From assembly GCF_037102585.1 (NCBI RefSeq), contig NW_027043831.1:310001-374000 (forward strand): a stretch of DNA of 64,000 nucleotides. Direction: 5' to 3'. Under the pieces are notes generated by a model. That model made no database searches and was not told the origin of the DNA. It saw only the letters and a list, made by a program, of their open reading frames with translations. Position 1 is the stretch's first letter. Every line of letters begins with the position of its first letter. The translations under genes were made by a program, and so were the position numbers. The stretch is from Saccharomycopsis crataegensis (lineage: Eukaryota > Ascomycota > Saccharomycetes > Ascoideales > Saccharomycopsidaceae). Of this stretch, positions 41,511-51,733 are shown piece after piece.

Positions 41511-41540
<30 letters not shown>
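41511..41540. repeat. (GT)15 microsatellite
   Basis: Fifteen GT dinucleotides followed by four TGT trinucleotides. Potential Z-DNA-forming alternating purine-pyrimidine tract. Confidence 0.9.
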
Positions 41541-41541
<1 letters not shown>

Positions 41542-41825
41542 GTTGTTGTTGATAGTCAAGTATCGATATAATTATATATATGTATATTATTCCCACATAT
41601 TGCCCCCGCCTGTGTAGTCAATCAGTCAATCAGTAAGTCATCTAATCTATTCTATATTCCTGTTGATGTGGTCCAACACCATGATTCAGCCCCGAGTTGT
41701 AAGCCGTGGAGGTGGGTGGGTTTTTCCCCCCTAAATAATCATATTTTCCATCATCCAAAAGTTTGGGTCGGGTCGTTTATCTTTGATATTTGGGATAATC
41801 ACGAACACCAGCTAGCGAGAGAGGA

Positions 41826-41901
41826 GATAGATAGATAGATAGATAGATAGATATATAGATAGATGGATAGATGGATAGATAGATAGATAGATAGATAGAT
41901 A
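41826..41901. repeat. (GATA)n microsatellite, first copy
   Basis: About 76 bp of GATA repeats, interrupted by ATATA and by three GGATA variants. Confidence 0.9.
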
Positions 41902-42544
41902 CTCTATTCATTTGATCATTTTTTTTATTTTTTCTTGCCCAACTTCAATTCCAATTATTGTATTACAACCTCCCCCTCCTTTACACCTATATTCATCTCC
42001 ACCCATCGAGAAACAATCAAGTATATATATAAATATATATAAAATATCTGGATTTGTTTACTTACTCGATTGGCGGGATGCTGATAAATTAGGAATCGGC
42101 TTAATCAAGACTTTCGTGTTGTTTTTTGTTGATTTTTTTCCTTCCATTTCCTTCCATTTCTTTCCATCGTGCATTAATAACCATCTAAGAAGGTTCCATG
42201 CATTTTGCCTCGTTCGCTCCCACCCCAAATTAATAGAGTTTTCTTCTTCGCTGTTACCATGTGTTGTTATTTATCTACATACCAACTCTATATGAATATA
42301 TACATATATATATATTATATATATATATTAAAATTTATTTCAAAAGGAAAATACCACCACTAAACTAGCATTCGGCATTTCGCTTCGTGCTCCTTTCCCA
42401 GGTCGTCTCGCATATGCATTAGACTCGACATTTTTGTTTTATTGTACAAACTATTCTCACGCATACTTTGAAAAAAAAAAAAAAAATAAAAGTAAAAATA
42501 AAAAAAATACCTTATAATGTTAATCATGATAACAAGTTGGAAGG

Positions 42545-42590
42545 GTATGTATGTACGTATGTACGTATGTACGTATGTTTGTATAGATAT

Positions 42591-42664
<74 letters not shown>
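42545..42664. repeat. (GTAC/GTAT)n followed by (GATA)n microsatellite
   Basis: About 35 bp of alternating GTAT and GTAC tetramers run directly into about 75 bp of nearly perfect GATA repeats, in the 3' flank of the RFX1-type gene. This is the second GATA array within 1 kb. Confidence 0.9.
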
Positions 42665-42803
42665 CTCCATTTTTAATTTTTTTTAAAAAAAGGAAATTCA
42701 CAATTTAAAATTCACAATTTAAAATTCATAAAAAATTCATAAATAATCATTATATTAATAACTAAAAAAAAGAAAAAAAAAAAAAAAAGCTCTTCTCTGT
42801 TCA

Positions 42804-45758
42804 TTATTCCATTTCTCCTCTCCGCTTTCTAGGTTTCCGATGGATCACAAAAAACACATTAATTTCCTCCAATTTATCAAACACTGGGTTATTCATCCCC
42901 TCGGTATTGCCATCGGCCAACCGATGAATAAGTTTCCGAATCATTTTATCTAACCCATACAATTCAGCGTACGAACTTAAGAAGTTGTAAGCAAATGACT
43001 TCATCACCATGATATTGGCATTTCTCACAAGAATCTGCGTCGAATCCTCCACAAGTTTAGAGTCATCATTATCATCATCATCATCATTATGTTGATATTT
43101 TTTCTCCTTCCCCGTTGTTTCTTCTCCTTCCTCAGTATCGTTCAAATTCAATGATTCAAGTGACGAGGTGGTCGAAAGTTGCACATCGGCAAAATGATTC
43201 GATGTCAATTTCGTAACCAATTTATCCAACCCAGAATTCGTCAATAAGAGACTGTAAATCACCGGAGAATCATTAAATTGGAGCAACAATTCGTTGATGA
43301 AAAACTTTAAAAAATTAATGATGATTTGCCGGTCAAACAAATCCAACTCTTTTGATAAAAGTTTCCCCACTCGCAATTTCTCCAAAATTGAATGATCAAT
43401 CGGTGAAAAATCATCAGGATCCATGCCGCCTTCAGGAGGAGTACTACCACCATTACTATGGTTATTATGATTTCTCTCCGCTTGCAGTTTTTCTCGCGAC
43501 ATTAATAAACAATAAATGAATTGTAAAAACTTTTTCCATTTCTCAAGATACGTAACTTTCAATTTATTAGCGTGCTCTTCGCTAGGCGACACCGACGTGA
43601 TGGCATTGATGATAAATTTAGTGTTGATCAATTCTTTACTGCTAATCGAATCAAATAAAAACCCTTTATCAGTGACGATTTTCCCAAATTTCACCGTCAG
43701 TTCTCCAGAATCCAACACCGTCGAAAGAATATTGATGAACAACCCCCCAGCACGTTTCCGATCGTCGTAATTGACTCCACCACCACCATCCACTTCGATA
43801 CTACGCAATTTCACTTGCCAAATCACCGCTTCTTCATAACTAATCGCGAATTTCCGTAGACGGCGCATGCCTGATTGATTGATCCCGTTGCAACAAACCA
43901 CGGCACACACTTTCAAAAGATTATAATACACCATCAAATCGTACACCGGCAGATCAAGTTGATACTCATCAAACAATCTTTCGGCAAACTTTTTGCCGTC
44001 CCCTTGGAAAAATGGCACTTCGTACCGTCTCAATGCTTTGTTTTTCCGCTCAATCATCTCGGCGTTGGTTTCGGTGATGATAAAACTATTAAGCGAATCC
44101 CTGGGAAGATCATGGAATGGGTTCAAATTCTTAGGGAAATATAACCCATCATAAACCGCAGTGAGACTAGGAACTTTAAAATCTTCAATGGTGGTGGTGC
44201 CAGTTGTCTTCCCGGGGTCGGGCAGTTTACTGTGATTATTATTATTATTATTATTATTATTAGATTGCAATTTCAATTTAGTATTGCCTTTTTCATTATT
44301 ATTATTATTATTTACCTCATCATCATCATAATCAATGAAAAATTCCAAGTACTGGAACCCATCGGAAAGCATATAATTCTCCAATTCCACTGGAGTAACC
44401 GTGAGGAAGTCCCGGCCTTTAGTCAATTTTGATTTCGTGACAAACGCATCGATCATCGGTTTGACATAATCTTTGAATTTGATCCCCACATAATGATACC
44501 GTGAGTCTTCTCTGGAACCTAATCTTTTGGTGCCGACATTTGGCCATAGGGCTTTGACGATTTTCCCCAAAGAACTGCTGGTAAGACTATCAAACCCTGA
44601 AGCTTGACAAATATACGCATAGAATTTGTACAACACGTCTTTCGGGGCGGCAAATTTGTCGGGATTGTCCACCGTGGCTTCGACGGTATCCAATAACACC
44701 CGGAAGCCAAATACCGATTTCAAATCTTTACGATGGACGGTATCGTCTTTCAAAGTATTGGCAAATTGTTTGAGACTCAAATTTTCGGCGATCGATCGTT
44801 TGGCATGATTGAGGCATATTTCCATTTTGTCCTTTGGATTCGAGGTTTCTAAAAGTAACATCGAGTCTGATTCGAGCGATGGTTCATTTTTAATGATTGG
44901 GAGATTTGGATGAGCATGTTTACGTCGATGTAGTAGTAGTTCATCCTGTTGAGAGAGTGTTCCTTGGGGAGAAGAATTGAGTAATGGGCTTTGTTGCTGT
45001 TGTTGTTGTAATATATTGTTAGAGTTGAACCCATACTTCATGTTCGGCGACAGGTATGAGTCGAAATTTTTGATGGGAATATCCTTTGATTCGTAAAGAA
45101 AGTTATTATTCATATTGGGTATCTGATGTTGTTCCAAACTTCTTGATATTTTATGTGATGGGTGATGGGTAGCAGGGCCATTTTGTAGATAATGGTTATT
45201 ATCCATATTATTATTATCATTCATACCTCCATTATTATTATCATTAATACCTCCATTATTATTATTTATATTATATCCATCATTGATTGCTGGAGAAAAC
45301 TGGTTGATTGGCGAGCCATACATTGAAGCAGTAGGAATTCCCATTGGAGTATTTATATTATTATTAGTATTATTAGTATTATTGTTATTAATATTGTTAT
45401 TATTACTATTGTTATTAGTATCATAATTATCAGTATTATTAGTATCATTATTAGTATCATTATTAGTATTATCCAGTAGACCATTTAGGAGTAGATTTGG
45501 CATTTGCTTGTTGGAGCCATTTTGAAAATGTTGAAAGCTATTCAATAAATAGTCGGAGAAGTCAGGGACGGGATTGAATTGAAAAGTCATATCGTTGATC
45601 ATTGGGATATTATTATTATTATTATTATTGTTGTTGTTGGTGGATAATGGATGATGCTGTTGTGGTTGTTGTTGTGGTTGTTGCCATGTTTTCCTTGTAT
45701 CGTGATGATGACGATGATTATTATCATCGTCTATATTTTGGGATGACAAGTTGTTCAT
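42804..45758 (-). CDS. RFX1: RFX-family transcription factor (RFX1/CRT1-like)
   Basis: 984 residues. The RFX winged-helix DNA-binding domain lies at about 345-435: DVLYKFYAYICQASGFD, SSLGKIVKALWPNVGTKRLG and SRYHYVGIKFKDYV, including the R-LG...YHY core that contacts X-box DNA. The C-terminal 430 residues are conserved-type (NPFHDLPRDSLNSFIITE, FAERLFDEYQLDLPVYDLM), as in fungal Rfx proteins. The N-terminal 340 residues are Asn/Gln/Asp-rich. S. cerevisiae Rfx1/Crt1 represses DNA-damage-inducible genes via Tup1-Ssn6. The choice between RFX1 and RFX2 types of other yeasts cannot be made from memory. Confidence 0.85.
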   Translation of the reverse strand: MNNLSSQNIDDDNNHRHHHDTRKTWQQPQQQPQQHHPLSTNNNNNNNNNNIPMINDMTFQFNPVPDFSDYLLNSFQHFQNGSNKQMPNLLLNGLLDNTNNDTNNDTNNTDNYDTNNNSNNNNINNNNTNNTNNNINTPMGIPTASMYGSPINQFSPAINDGYNINNNNGGINDNNNGGMNDNNNMDNNHYLQNGPATHHPSHKISRSLEQHQIPNMNNNFLYESKDIPIKNFDSYLSPNMKYGFNSNNILQQQQQQSPLLNSSPQGTLSQQDELLLHRRKHAHPNLPIIKNEPSLESDSMLLLETSNPKDKMEICLNHAKRSIAENLSLKQFANTLKDDTVHRKDLKSVFGFRVLLDTVEATVDNPDKFAAPKDVLYKFYAYICQASGFDSLTSSSLGKIVKALWPNVGTKRLGSREDSRYHYVGIKFKDYVKPMIDAFVTKSKLTKGRDFLTVTPVELENYMLSDGFQYLEFFIDYDDDEVNNNNNNEKGNTKLKLQSNNNNNNNNNHSKLPDPGKTTGTTTIEDFKVPSLTAVYDGLYFPKNLNPFHDLPRDSLNSFIITETNAEMIERKNKALRRYEVPFFQGDGKKFAERLFDEYQLDLPVYDLMVYYNLLKVCAVVCCNGINQSGMRRLRKFAISYEEAVIWQVKLRSIEVDGGGGVNYDDRKRAGGLFINILSTVLDSGELTVKFGKIVTDKGFLFDSISSKELINTKFIINAITSVSPSEEHANKLKVTYLEKWKKFLQFIYCLLMSREKLQAERNHNNHSNGGSTPPEGGMDPDDFSPIDHSILEKLRVGKLLSKELDLFDRQIIINFLKFFINELLLQFNDSPVIYSLLLTNSGLDKLVTKLTSNHFADVQLSTTSSLESLNLNDTEEGEETTGKEKKYQHNDDDDDNDDSKLVEDSTQILVRNANIMVMKSFAYNFLSSYAELYGLDKMIRKLIHRLADGNTEGMNNPVFDKLEEINVFFVIHRKPRKRRGEME

Positions 45759-46059
45759 TGGAATAATTTGCTATATTATTAGGAAAGAAAAGAGACCACA
45801 AAAGCACGAAATGATAATGTAGGTGAGTATCACCAGTTGAATGGCGTGTGAAGAGATAGGAAGTAATACAGGTAGACAATAATAATCCTTGATTGCCTCT
45901 TTGTTCTATAATTGTAAATTACAGGAAAAAAACCAGGCGAAAGAATGCAAAAGAACAAGAAAAAAAAAAGTGACATTTGCACTAACAAGAGAATGTCTTA
46001 TTGACAATTATGGATGATATGATATGTAGTATTGATTGGAAAGTGGAAGAATAGTACCT

Positions 46060-46192
46060 ATATAATATAACTCAATATAATATAATATAATATAATATAA
46101 TATAATACAATATAACATAACTCAATATAATATAATATAACTCAATATAACATAACTCAATATAATACAATATAATACATATATATATATAT
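46060..46192. repeat. Degenerate TATAA/ACTCAATATAA repeat array
   Basis: About 130 bp of irregular repeats of TATAA with recurrent ACTCAATATAA and ATACAATATAA units, in the 5' flank of the RFX1-type gene. Confidence 0.8.
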
Positions 46193-46530
46193 GTATGATC
46201 TGGGAATAACAGCAACATGGAGGTATAATAATCATAGCATAGCATATACCGGCTATTTGCTGACATGTGAAATGCCAACCAACCAGTTCATCCACGTGAT
46301 AGTCAGCACACCGTCTTGAATATTATTGTTACTCACAGATTAGGTAAGCAGGTACCCCCCAAAAGTATTCAGTGCCCCATATATATATATTTATATTATA
46401 TATACTATATATATTATATATACTGTAACAATACAATAATATAATCATCACAAAATAATATATACTGGATAATCGGTATTGGACAATATCCAATGGCAGC
46501 ACCATCATTATCCCATGGTTGGTTGGTATA

Positions 46531-46675
46531 ATCCGCCCTCCCATTGGCCGGACAGACTGCGTGGTTTTCGTGGGTTCCCGGGGGATCCCGTGCACGGGTA
46601 ACACCCTCTCCAGCCAATCACCGCCCGGCCGTTGGGGGCGAGCAAGCGGCGGAACCCACGAAAACATCGCGGCTG
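46531..46675. other. GC-rich island with inverted repeat
   Basis: About 145 bp of roughly 60-65% GC in an AT-rich window. Perfect 15-bp arms GTTTTCGTGGGTTCC (46564-46578) and GGAACCCACGAAAAC (46651-46665) flank a 72-nt loop. The loop contains the 12-bp palindrome CCCGTGCACGGG (46587-46598). CCAAT motifs lie at both sides (ATTGG near 46542, CCAAT near 46614). It sits about 540 bp upstream of RPM2. It could be a cruciform-type regulatory element or a structured RNA; nothing in it matches a tRNA. Confidence 0.7.
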
Positions 46676-47211
46676 TTAGTAACAGTGATACAATCAGCAG
46701 CGTTATTACGGGGCAAATCACTCACTCACTCACTTTTTTTTTTTTTCCCTCTTGTCGGTGATACTGAAAAATATTATGCACGACCTTCCGTCTTGATTCT
46801 CTCCCGTACTTCTTCTTCTTCGATTTCTTCTATTTCTTCCAACCATCCTCTCTTTCAAATCATATATTTTATCTCTCTCTCTCTCTCATCCGTCCATCCT
46901 TCCTTCCTTCCTTCTCATTAAATTGTTGTCTCCTCTACTATCCTCCCCCCCTCTCAAATTAATACTATATCCAGAGATACACCCCCACTCACCCTTATCA
47001 TCACATCACATACGAGAGTCATACTTTATTAATACAACAAATACACCTTCCAGTGGCTCCATCTCCTTGTATGTCCACCTCATAATAATAACAATATTCC
47101 TGCTTATCTCCAGCTCTCCATATTCCTATTTTTCTCTGCTTCTCTATATCATTTTTATTGTCCTCCTTCCTCATTCATCCGCGTTGATCATCCCATCTTC
47201 CCGAAATAACA

Positions 47212-50037
47212 ATGTTCTTTGGTCAGACTTTCTCCAACATCTCCAAAGGAACCGCCAAAAAGGCAGGGCCTTCCTTCTTTGACTCCTCATATCATTTAAG
47301 AAACTACACCCAACTCGTGGTAGGCCCCGAACTTTTCACCTCCAATACCTCGAAAAATGGTCCGTTCAACGGCACCTATAACAGAAACCAAAACCAAAGC
47401 AATAGCCAGGGCCATTTCCCTAACTATTCCAACGGATTATATTCATACTACTCCACATTGGCCTTGGACCCTTACACTTCCAGCTTAGCTTATCACCACT
47501 TCAATAACAACAATAACAACAACTGTCCCGCTTCCGCCAACCGCAATATCGCCGCGTCGAGTCTAAATCCATACGCCAACATCGACGAGGAATTCATCGC
47601 CGCCAACAACAGAAGTTCCAGAAATGCCCTGGCTAATCTCCATATGATGGCTCCTCCAACCGGAGCAGTTGCTGCAGGCTCGGCAGTTGCTCTTGGGTTT
47701 GATCACAATAATAATAACAACCATAACCATAATCATAATAATTTGTTACTTGATTCCACAAAGGACAATAATATTTTATACCACACCACCCTTCCCCAAG
47801 AACCATCATCATCACTACAAAAACACCAGCCAAAATTATCGACACAAGCAGGATCACCTTCAAATCTCCTCAAGTTGGCAATTGGCGGCAAGCGTAGCTA
47901 CGCCACCGTCGTCGCCAATTCCACCACCGCTCCAGAACATTTCCTTAAAAAGAACCGTGTTGCCGAGCAAAAAATCAATGATGATGAAATCCACAAATCA
48001 TCCATCATCAACAAATTCGTGCCCCATCGTCCAGGTTACAATGTGCAACTTAAGGCCCGCCACTTGCACCAACTTAAACATGCCATGGATGAAGTTTTGG
48101 AAAACCAACAGGCTCGCAATATGTTGTCAGGGATGAAAGACTGCATTGCCAAAGAAAACATTGTCGAAGTTTATCCATTCTACCAAGCCCTCCGTCGTAA
48201 TGAATTACCTATCCTGGTGCCGGTTTTCAACATTGTCTTGTATTGTGCCGCCAACCGTGAAGTCTCTGGGGGCGAATCAATCGAAGAAAAATTGACCACC
48301 GTGTTGACCATCTATTCCGATATGGTATCGCAAAAATTGTGTCCTAATAATGAGACTTATGATATTGTCTTGGGATGTCTTTTCAACGGAGCTTTCGATA
48401 GTTACAAATTGTACCTAGATCGTCAAAGTACTGAATCATCCCTCGATGACGATGGGGCAATCAGCGTGAAAAAAGTTGACAGCGGGGAAAATTATTTCAA
48501 ATTAGGCATGGAGATTTTCTTAGCCGCCAATTACAAAACTTTCCAAGCATTAAGTCAACCGGTTTATGAACTGTTGTTGGTTGGATTAGCAATGTTTGGT
48601 TACAAGATGAAAGATTCCGTGACTTTGAAGAAATTGTTGAACGTGCTCAGCAAGCTGAATTTTGAAAAGAACAAGCTTTATTACATGTCGCTAATCAAGT
48701 ACGGGTGTGACGTCGCGGTGATTGAAAACAACACCCGTGAAGAGGTCAGTAATCGTGAACTCGGTTACAAATTCATGTTGAATGTCTACAATGAGTACAA
48801 GGGAAGATCGGTAAATGAACCAGCTTTACTTAAAGCCCAATATGATATTTATGCCGTGTTAATGTACTCGTTATGTGAATTGAACCAGTTCTTCACCGCC
48901 ACCAAGATCCTTGATGATCTTTTGATCTCGATGCGCAGTGGTAACCACAAACTCAGTCAAAAGAACCAAACTGGAGGATTGAACAAAGTAGTGATGATTT
49001 ATCTTATTGGCCTTGTCGCCAACAATAAAGCTGATCGTCTGCGTGAGTTGTATTCGAAATTCGAGAAAGCCGGGGTGGTTTATAAAAATGAATTGTCGGA
49101 TCAATATTTCATCAATTTATTGATCAACAATTGTCACAGTGGTGATTTACCAGCTGCCCAAGAATTATTCCAAGAACATATCATGAAGATTATTGATAAA
49201 TCTACCCTCCACTATGAACAACAACATCCAATTAGCACCAAGGAGGGGAAAAGTCAACTATTATTTGATTCCCTTATCAAGAGTTCAATGGGGGTTGGTC
49301 AATTAGCCAATTCGATTTCCAAAGCCGTTGGGAGTTACTTGACTCTCAATCTCCACCTCAACAATACTAAAGAGATTCTCCAATTCATAAACTTTGATGA
49401 AAACCATTTGAGCAAAACTTCGAAAACCCTTTTGACCCATCTTGACGAAGACGGCGCTTATCATATTGTTCAATACCTTGTTAACCATAATTTCCCAGCC
49501 TTGCGGGTGATGAGAGTGTTGGATCACCTTGCCCACCACAAAGATGAAACCTTCGATGTGAATCACTTGCTTGGTAAGTTATGTAACGATGTGAAATTTG
49601 TCGAATGGTGTAATAATGGCGATAATTGTGATATTCTCCTCCAGAGCCTGTTCTTACATCGTTGTGATGTTGAGTTTTCCGTGAAGAAGTACGTTGCCGA
49701 ATGTGAACGAAGCAATAATATCAACTACAACAAATACTTTGGGATCATGGTGGTATGGTTTGCCTACTGGAGAAAAGCGGCATTGATCACCAAAGAACTG
49801 GGGCAACTACCAGTGATAAACAATGAATTATCGTTCTTGGCTGAAGAGTTTGATAATTTGGATAACTATTATCTTCAAAAGAACATTGATCAAGAATTGG
49901 CCGCCAAAGTGGGGACTATTCAAGCCACTGGCCAGCCAATGTCTGTGGAAGAAGAAGGGTTTTATTCACAATTGAATGCCATGGTGGAATTCAAGAACCA
50001 CGTTCTTGGAGGCCAAGGCCGTCTTATGCAAGCATAA
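47212..50037 (+). CDS. RPM2: RPM2-like mitochondrial RNase P protein / PPR protein
   Basis: 941 residues. The N-terminus FGQTFSNISKGTAKKAG is basic and amphipathic (mitochondrial), followed by SFFDSSYHLRNYTQLV, closely like S. cerevisiae Rpm2 (SFFDSSYQYLRQNQGLV). Residues 60-230 are Asn-rich. From about 270 to the end, helical repeats of PPR type follow (for example DRLRELYSKFEKAGV). Rpm2 is the protein subunit of mitochondrial RNase P that matures tRNA 5' ends, with further roles in mRNA handling. It is shorter than S. cerevisiae Rpm2 (1202). The call rests mainly on the N-terminal motif plus overall architecture. Confidence 0.75.
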   Translation: MFFGQTFSNISKGTAKKAGPSFFDSSYHLRNYTQLVVGPELFTSNTSKNGPFNGTYNRNQNQSNSQGHFPNYSNGLYSYYSTLALDPYTSSLAYHHFNNNNNNNCPASANRNIAASSLNPYANIDEEFIAANNRSSRNALANLHMMAPPTGAVAAGSAVALGFDHNNNNNHNHNHNNLLLDSTKDNNILYHTTLPQEPSSSLQKHQPKLSTQAGSPSNLLKLAIGGKRSYATVVANSTTAPEHFLKKNRVAEQKINDDEIHKSSIINKFVPHRPGYNVQLKARHLHQLKHAMDEVLENQQARNMLSGMKDCIAKENIVEVYPFYQALRRNELPILVPVFNIVLYCAANREVSGGESIEEKLTTVLTIYSDMVSQKLCPNNETYDIVLGCLFNGAFDSYKLYLDRQSTESSLDDDGAISVKKVDSGENYFKLGMEIFLAANYKTFQALSQPVYELLLVGLAMFGYKMKDSVTLKKLLNVLSKLNFEKNKLYYMSLIKYGCDVAVIENNTREEVSNRELGYKFMLNVYNEYKGRSVNEPALLKAQYDIYAVLMYSLCELNQFFTATKILDDLLISMRSGNHKLSQKNQTGGLNKVVMIYLIGLVANNKADRLRELYSKFEKAGVVYKNELSDQYFINLLINNCHSGDLPAAQELFQEHIMKIIDKSTLHYEQQHPISTKEGKSQLLFDSLIKSSMGVGQLANSISKAVGSYLTLNLHLNNTKEILQFINFDENHLSKTSKTLLTHLDEDGAYHIVQYLVNHNFPALRVMRVLDHLAHHKDETFDVNHLLGKLCNDVKFVEWCNNGDNCDILLQSLFLHRCDVEFSVKKYVAECERSNNINYNKYFGIMVVWFAYWRKAALITKELGQLPVINNELSFLAEEFDNLDNYYLQKNIDQELAAKVGTIQATGQPMSVEEEGFYSQLNAMVEFKNHVLGGQGRLMQA

Positions 50038-50799
50038 GGTGATGATTAATTTATTGGATGACCATCCCTTTTTTTCTTTTGATCCTTTTTTATTTTTCTC
50101 TTTTGGTTCATGATTGCATTTTAAAGTTGGTAGTTTGTTTGTTTGTTTTCTTTGTTTCCATCTGTTGTTTTCCTGGGTGATCTCACTCATTCATTCATTC
50201 ATCCTTCAAATCCTCTTTTAATATTTTTCTTCTTTCTGTTTCATTTTCATTTTCATTTTTTTATTATTTTTTTTTTTGGAGGACACATATTTGTTGTCTT
50301 TTGCCTGTGCATTAATTATGATAAATTTTTGTATTATAATGTTATTTATTTATTATTCCATTAATTACCTACACTCAATATAATGACTTTAAGTTTTATA
50401 GAAGCTTATGATTTGTAAATGACACAATAATAATGGTAATCACTTTTGTAAAGCATATGGTTTTTTTTAATTGTCATAATGCTAATGACGGCAACTTTTA
50501 TATAGAGATTATTTGTGAGTGTTGGACTAATAATGACGGTAATTTTTGTTGATAGAGCTTAATGATCTGTAACACCCACTTAGATGGTGTATACACGTGA
50601 TAGTCACCTGTTATTCACATGACGTTATCTAACATCTCCGCGCACTCCCAAAAACCCCTGCAGGTCTGCCGGATGTTGCTTTTTTATCTTTTTGATTCGA
50701 CAAGTTTTCAATAGTCTTTCCCTTGCTTCCCTTTCCTTTCCTGCCCTGCCCCTCCCCGGTCCTCTCGAATTAAGGGTTTTCTAGTGTCGTTAGAGGTTG

Positions 50800-50833
<34 letters not shown>

Positions 50834-50888
50834 TATTCCATCCTTCCCCCGGTTTACTTGTGTTTGTTTTGTTATCTCCCTTCCCAAC
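50038..50888. other. Intergenic RPM2/DAL1 with candidate GATA and CACGTG sites
   Basis: About 850 bp. TTATC (GATAA on the minus strand) occurs at 50625-50629, 50684-50688 and 50872-50876, and CACGTG at 50594-50599. Allantoin genes are activated by the GATA factors Gln3 and Gat1 in S. cerevisiae, so these are plausible nitrogen-control sites. A (TA)n run at about 50803-50821 precedes the start. No gene is supported. Confidence 0.4.
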
Positions 50889-51702
50889 ATGTCAAAGGCC
50901 ATCACATCGTCAAAAGTGGTGATTGACCACACCATCGCTCCTGCCACTATTGTCTACTCAATTGAATCAGGGAAAATCCTCAAGATTTTCCCAGGAATCC
51001 TCAAACCCAATTGTCCCGAACTTTCTCGATACGACATCACCTCGAGCAATAATAATTATCGTGATGTTTCACCGTACGTGATCCTCCCTGGCCTTGTCGA
51101 CGCTCATGTTCATTTGAACGAACCAGGCCGTACCGAATGGGAAGGATTTGCCACGGGGACCCAAGCCGCGGCTTTTGGTGGGGTCACCACCGTGGTGGAT
51201 ATGCCCCTCAATGCCATTCCTCCTACCACCACATTACAAAACTTCCATACGAAAATCCACGCCGCCAAGGGGAAAACTTGGGTCGACGTGGGGTTTTGGG
51301 GCGGGCTCGTCCCCGACAACCTCGATGATTTGGAACCGCTCATGGACGCGGGAGTACGGGGTTTCAAAGGGTTCCTTATTGATTCTGGGGTCGATGAATT
51401 CCCAGCGATCGATACTGGGTATATCAACCAAGCGCTCGAGAAAGTCAAGGGACGGTCCACGGTGATCATGTTCCATGCAGAAATGCAAGACCATGGGGTT
51501 CCCCACATTGAAGGTCTAGATGAATGTTGTAAACTGTACCATCATAATAATGAAGGAAAATCATCATCTGATGGGGGGCCGTCTACTACCATCACCAGCT
51601 CATCAGCATTGGAAAATGGAAGTATCGACGAATTGGATTTAGATAAGTTGGATCTCGGGACCTCCGAAAGTTTCATTAGCAACAAAAACACCAATCCACC
51701 AC

Positions 51703-51733
<31 letters not shown>

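Larger units (their letters stand above)
41291..42803. other. Convergent intergenic region between the two RFX-type genes
   Basis: About 1.5 kb of 3' flanks dominated by poly-T, (GT)n, (GATA)n and (GTAC/GTAT)n microsatellites. No gene is supported; ORFs through the repeats are low-complexity. Confidence 0.6.
45759..47211. other. Divergent region RFX1/RPM2
   Basis: About 1.45 kb. It contains a TATAA-type repeat array (46060-46192), CACGTG at 46293-46298, a short TA-rich stretch, a GC-rich inverted-repeat island (46531-46675) and pyrimidine-rich DNA leading to RPM2. No protein gene is supported. Confidence 0.5.

Noticed and set aside
42360-42701. Open frame through the GATA array on the minus strand
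   Set aside because: Encodes a Leu-Ser-Ile-Tyr repeat from a microsatellite; not a gene.
46544-46921. Open frames through the GC-rich island
   Set aside because: Several overlapping frames are open only because the island is GC-rich; codon use and composition are not gene-like.
50784-50888. Upstream extension of DAL1 encoding an Ile/Tyr repeat
   Set aside because: Encoded by a (TA)n microsatellite and beginning at a non-ATG codon; the family start fits the ATG at 50889.
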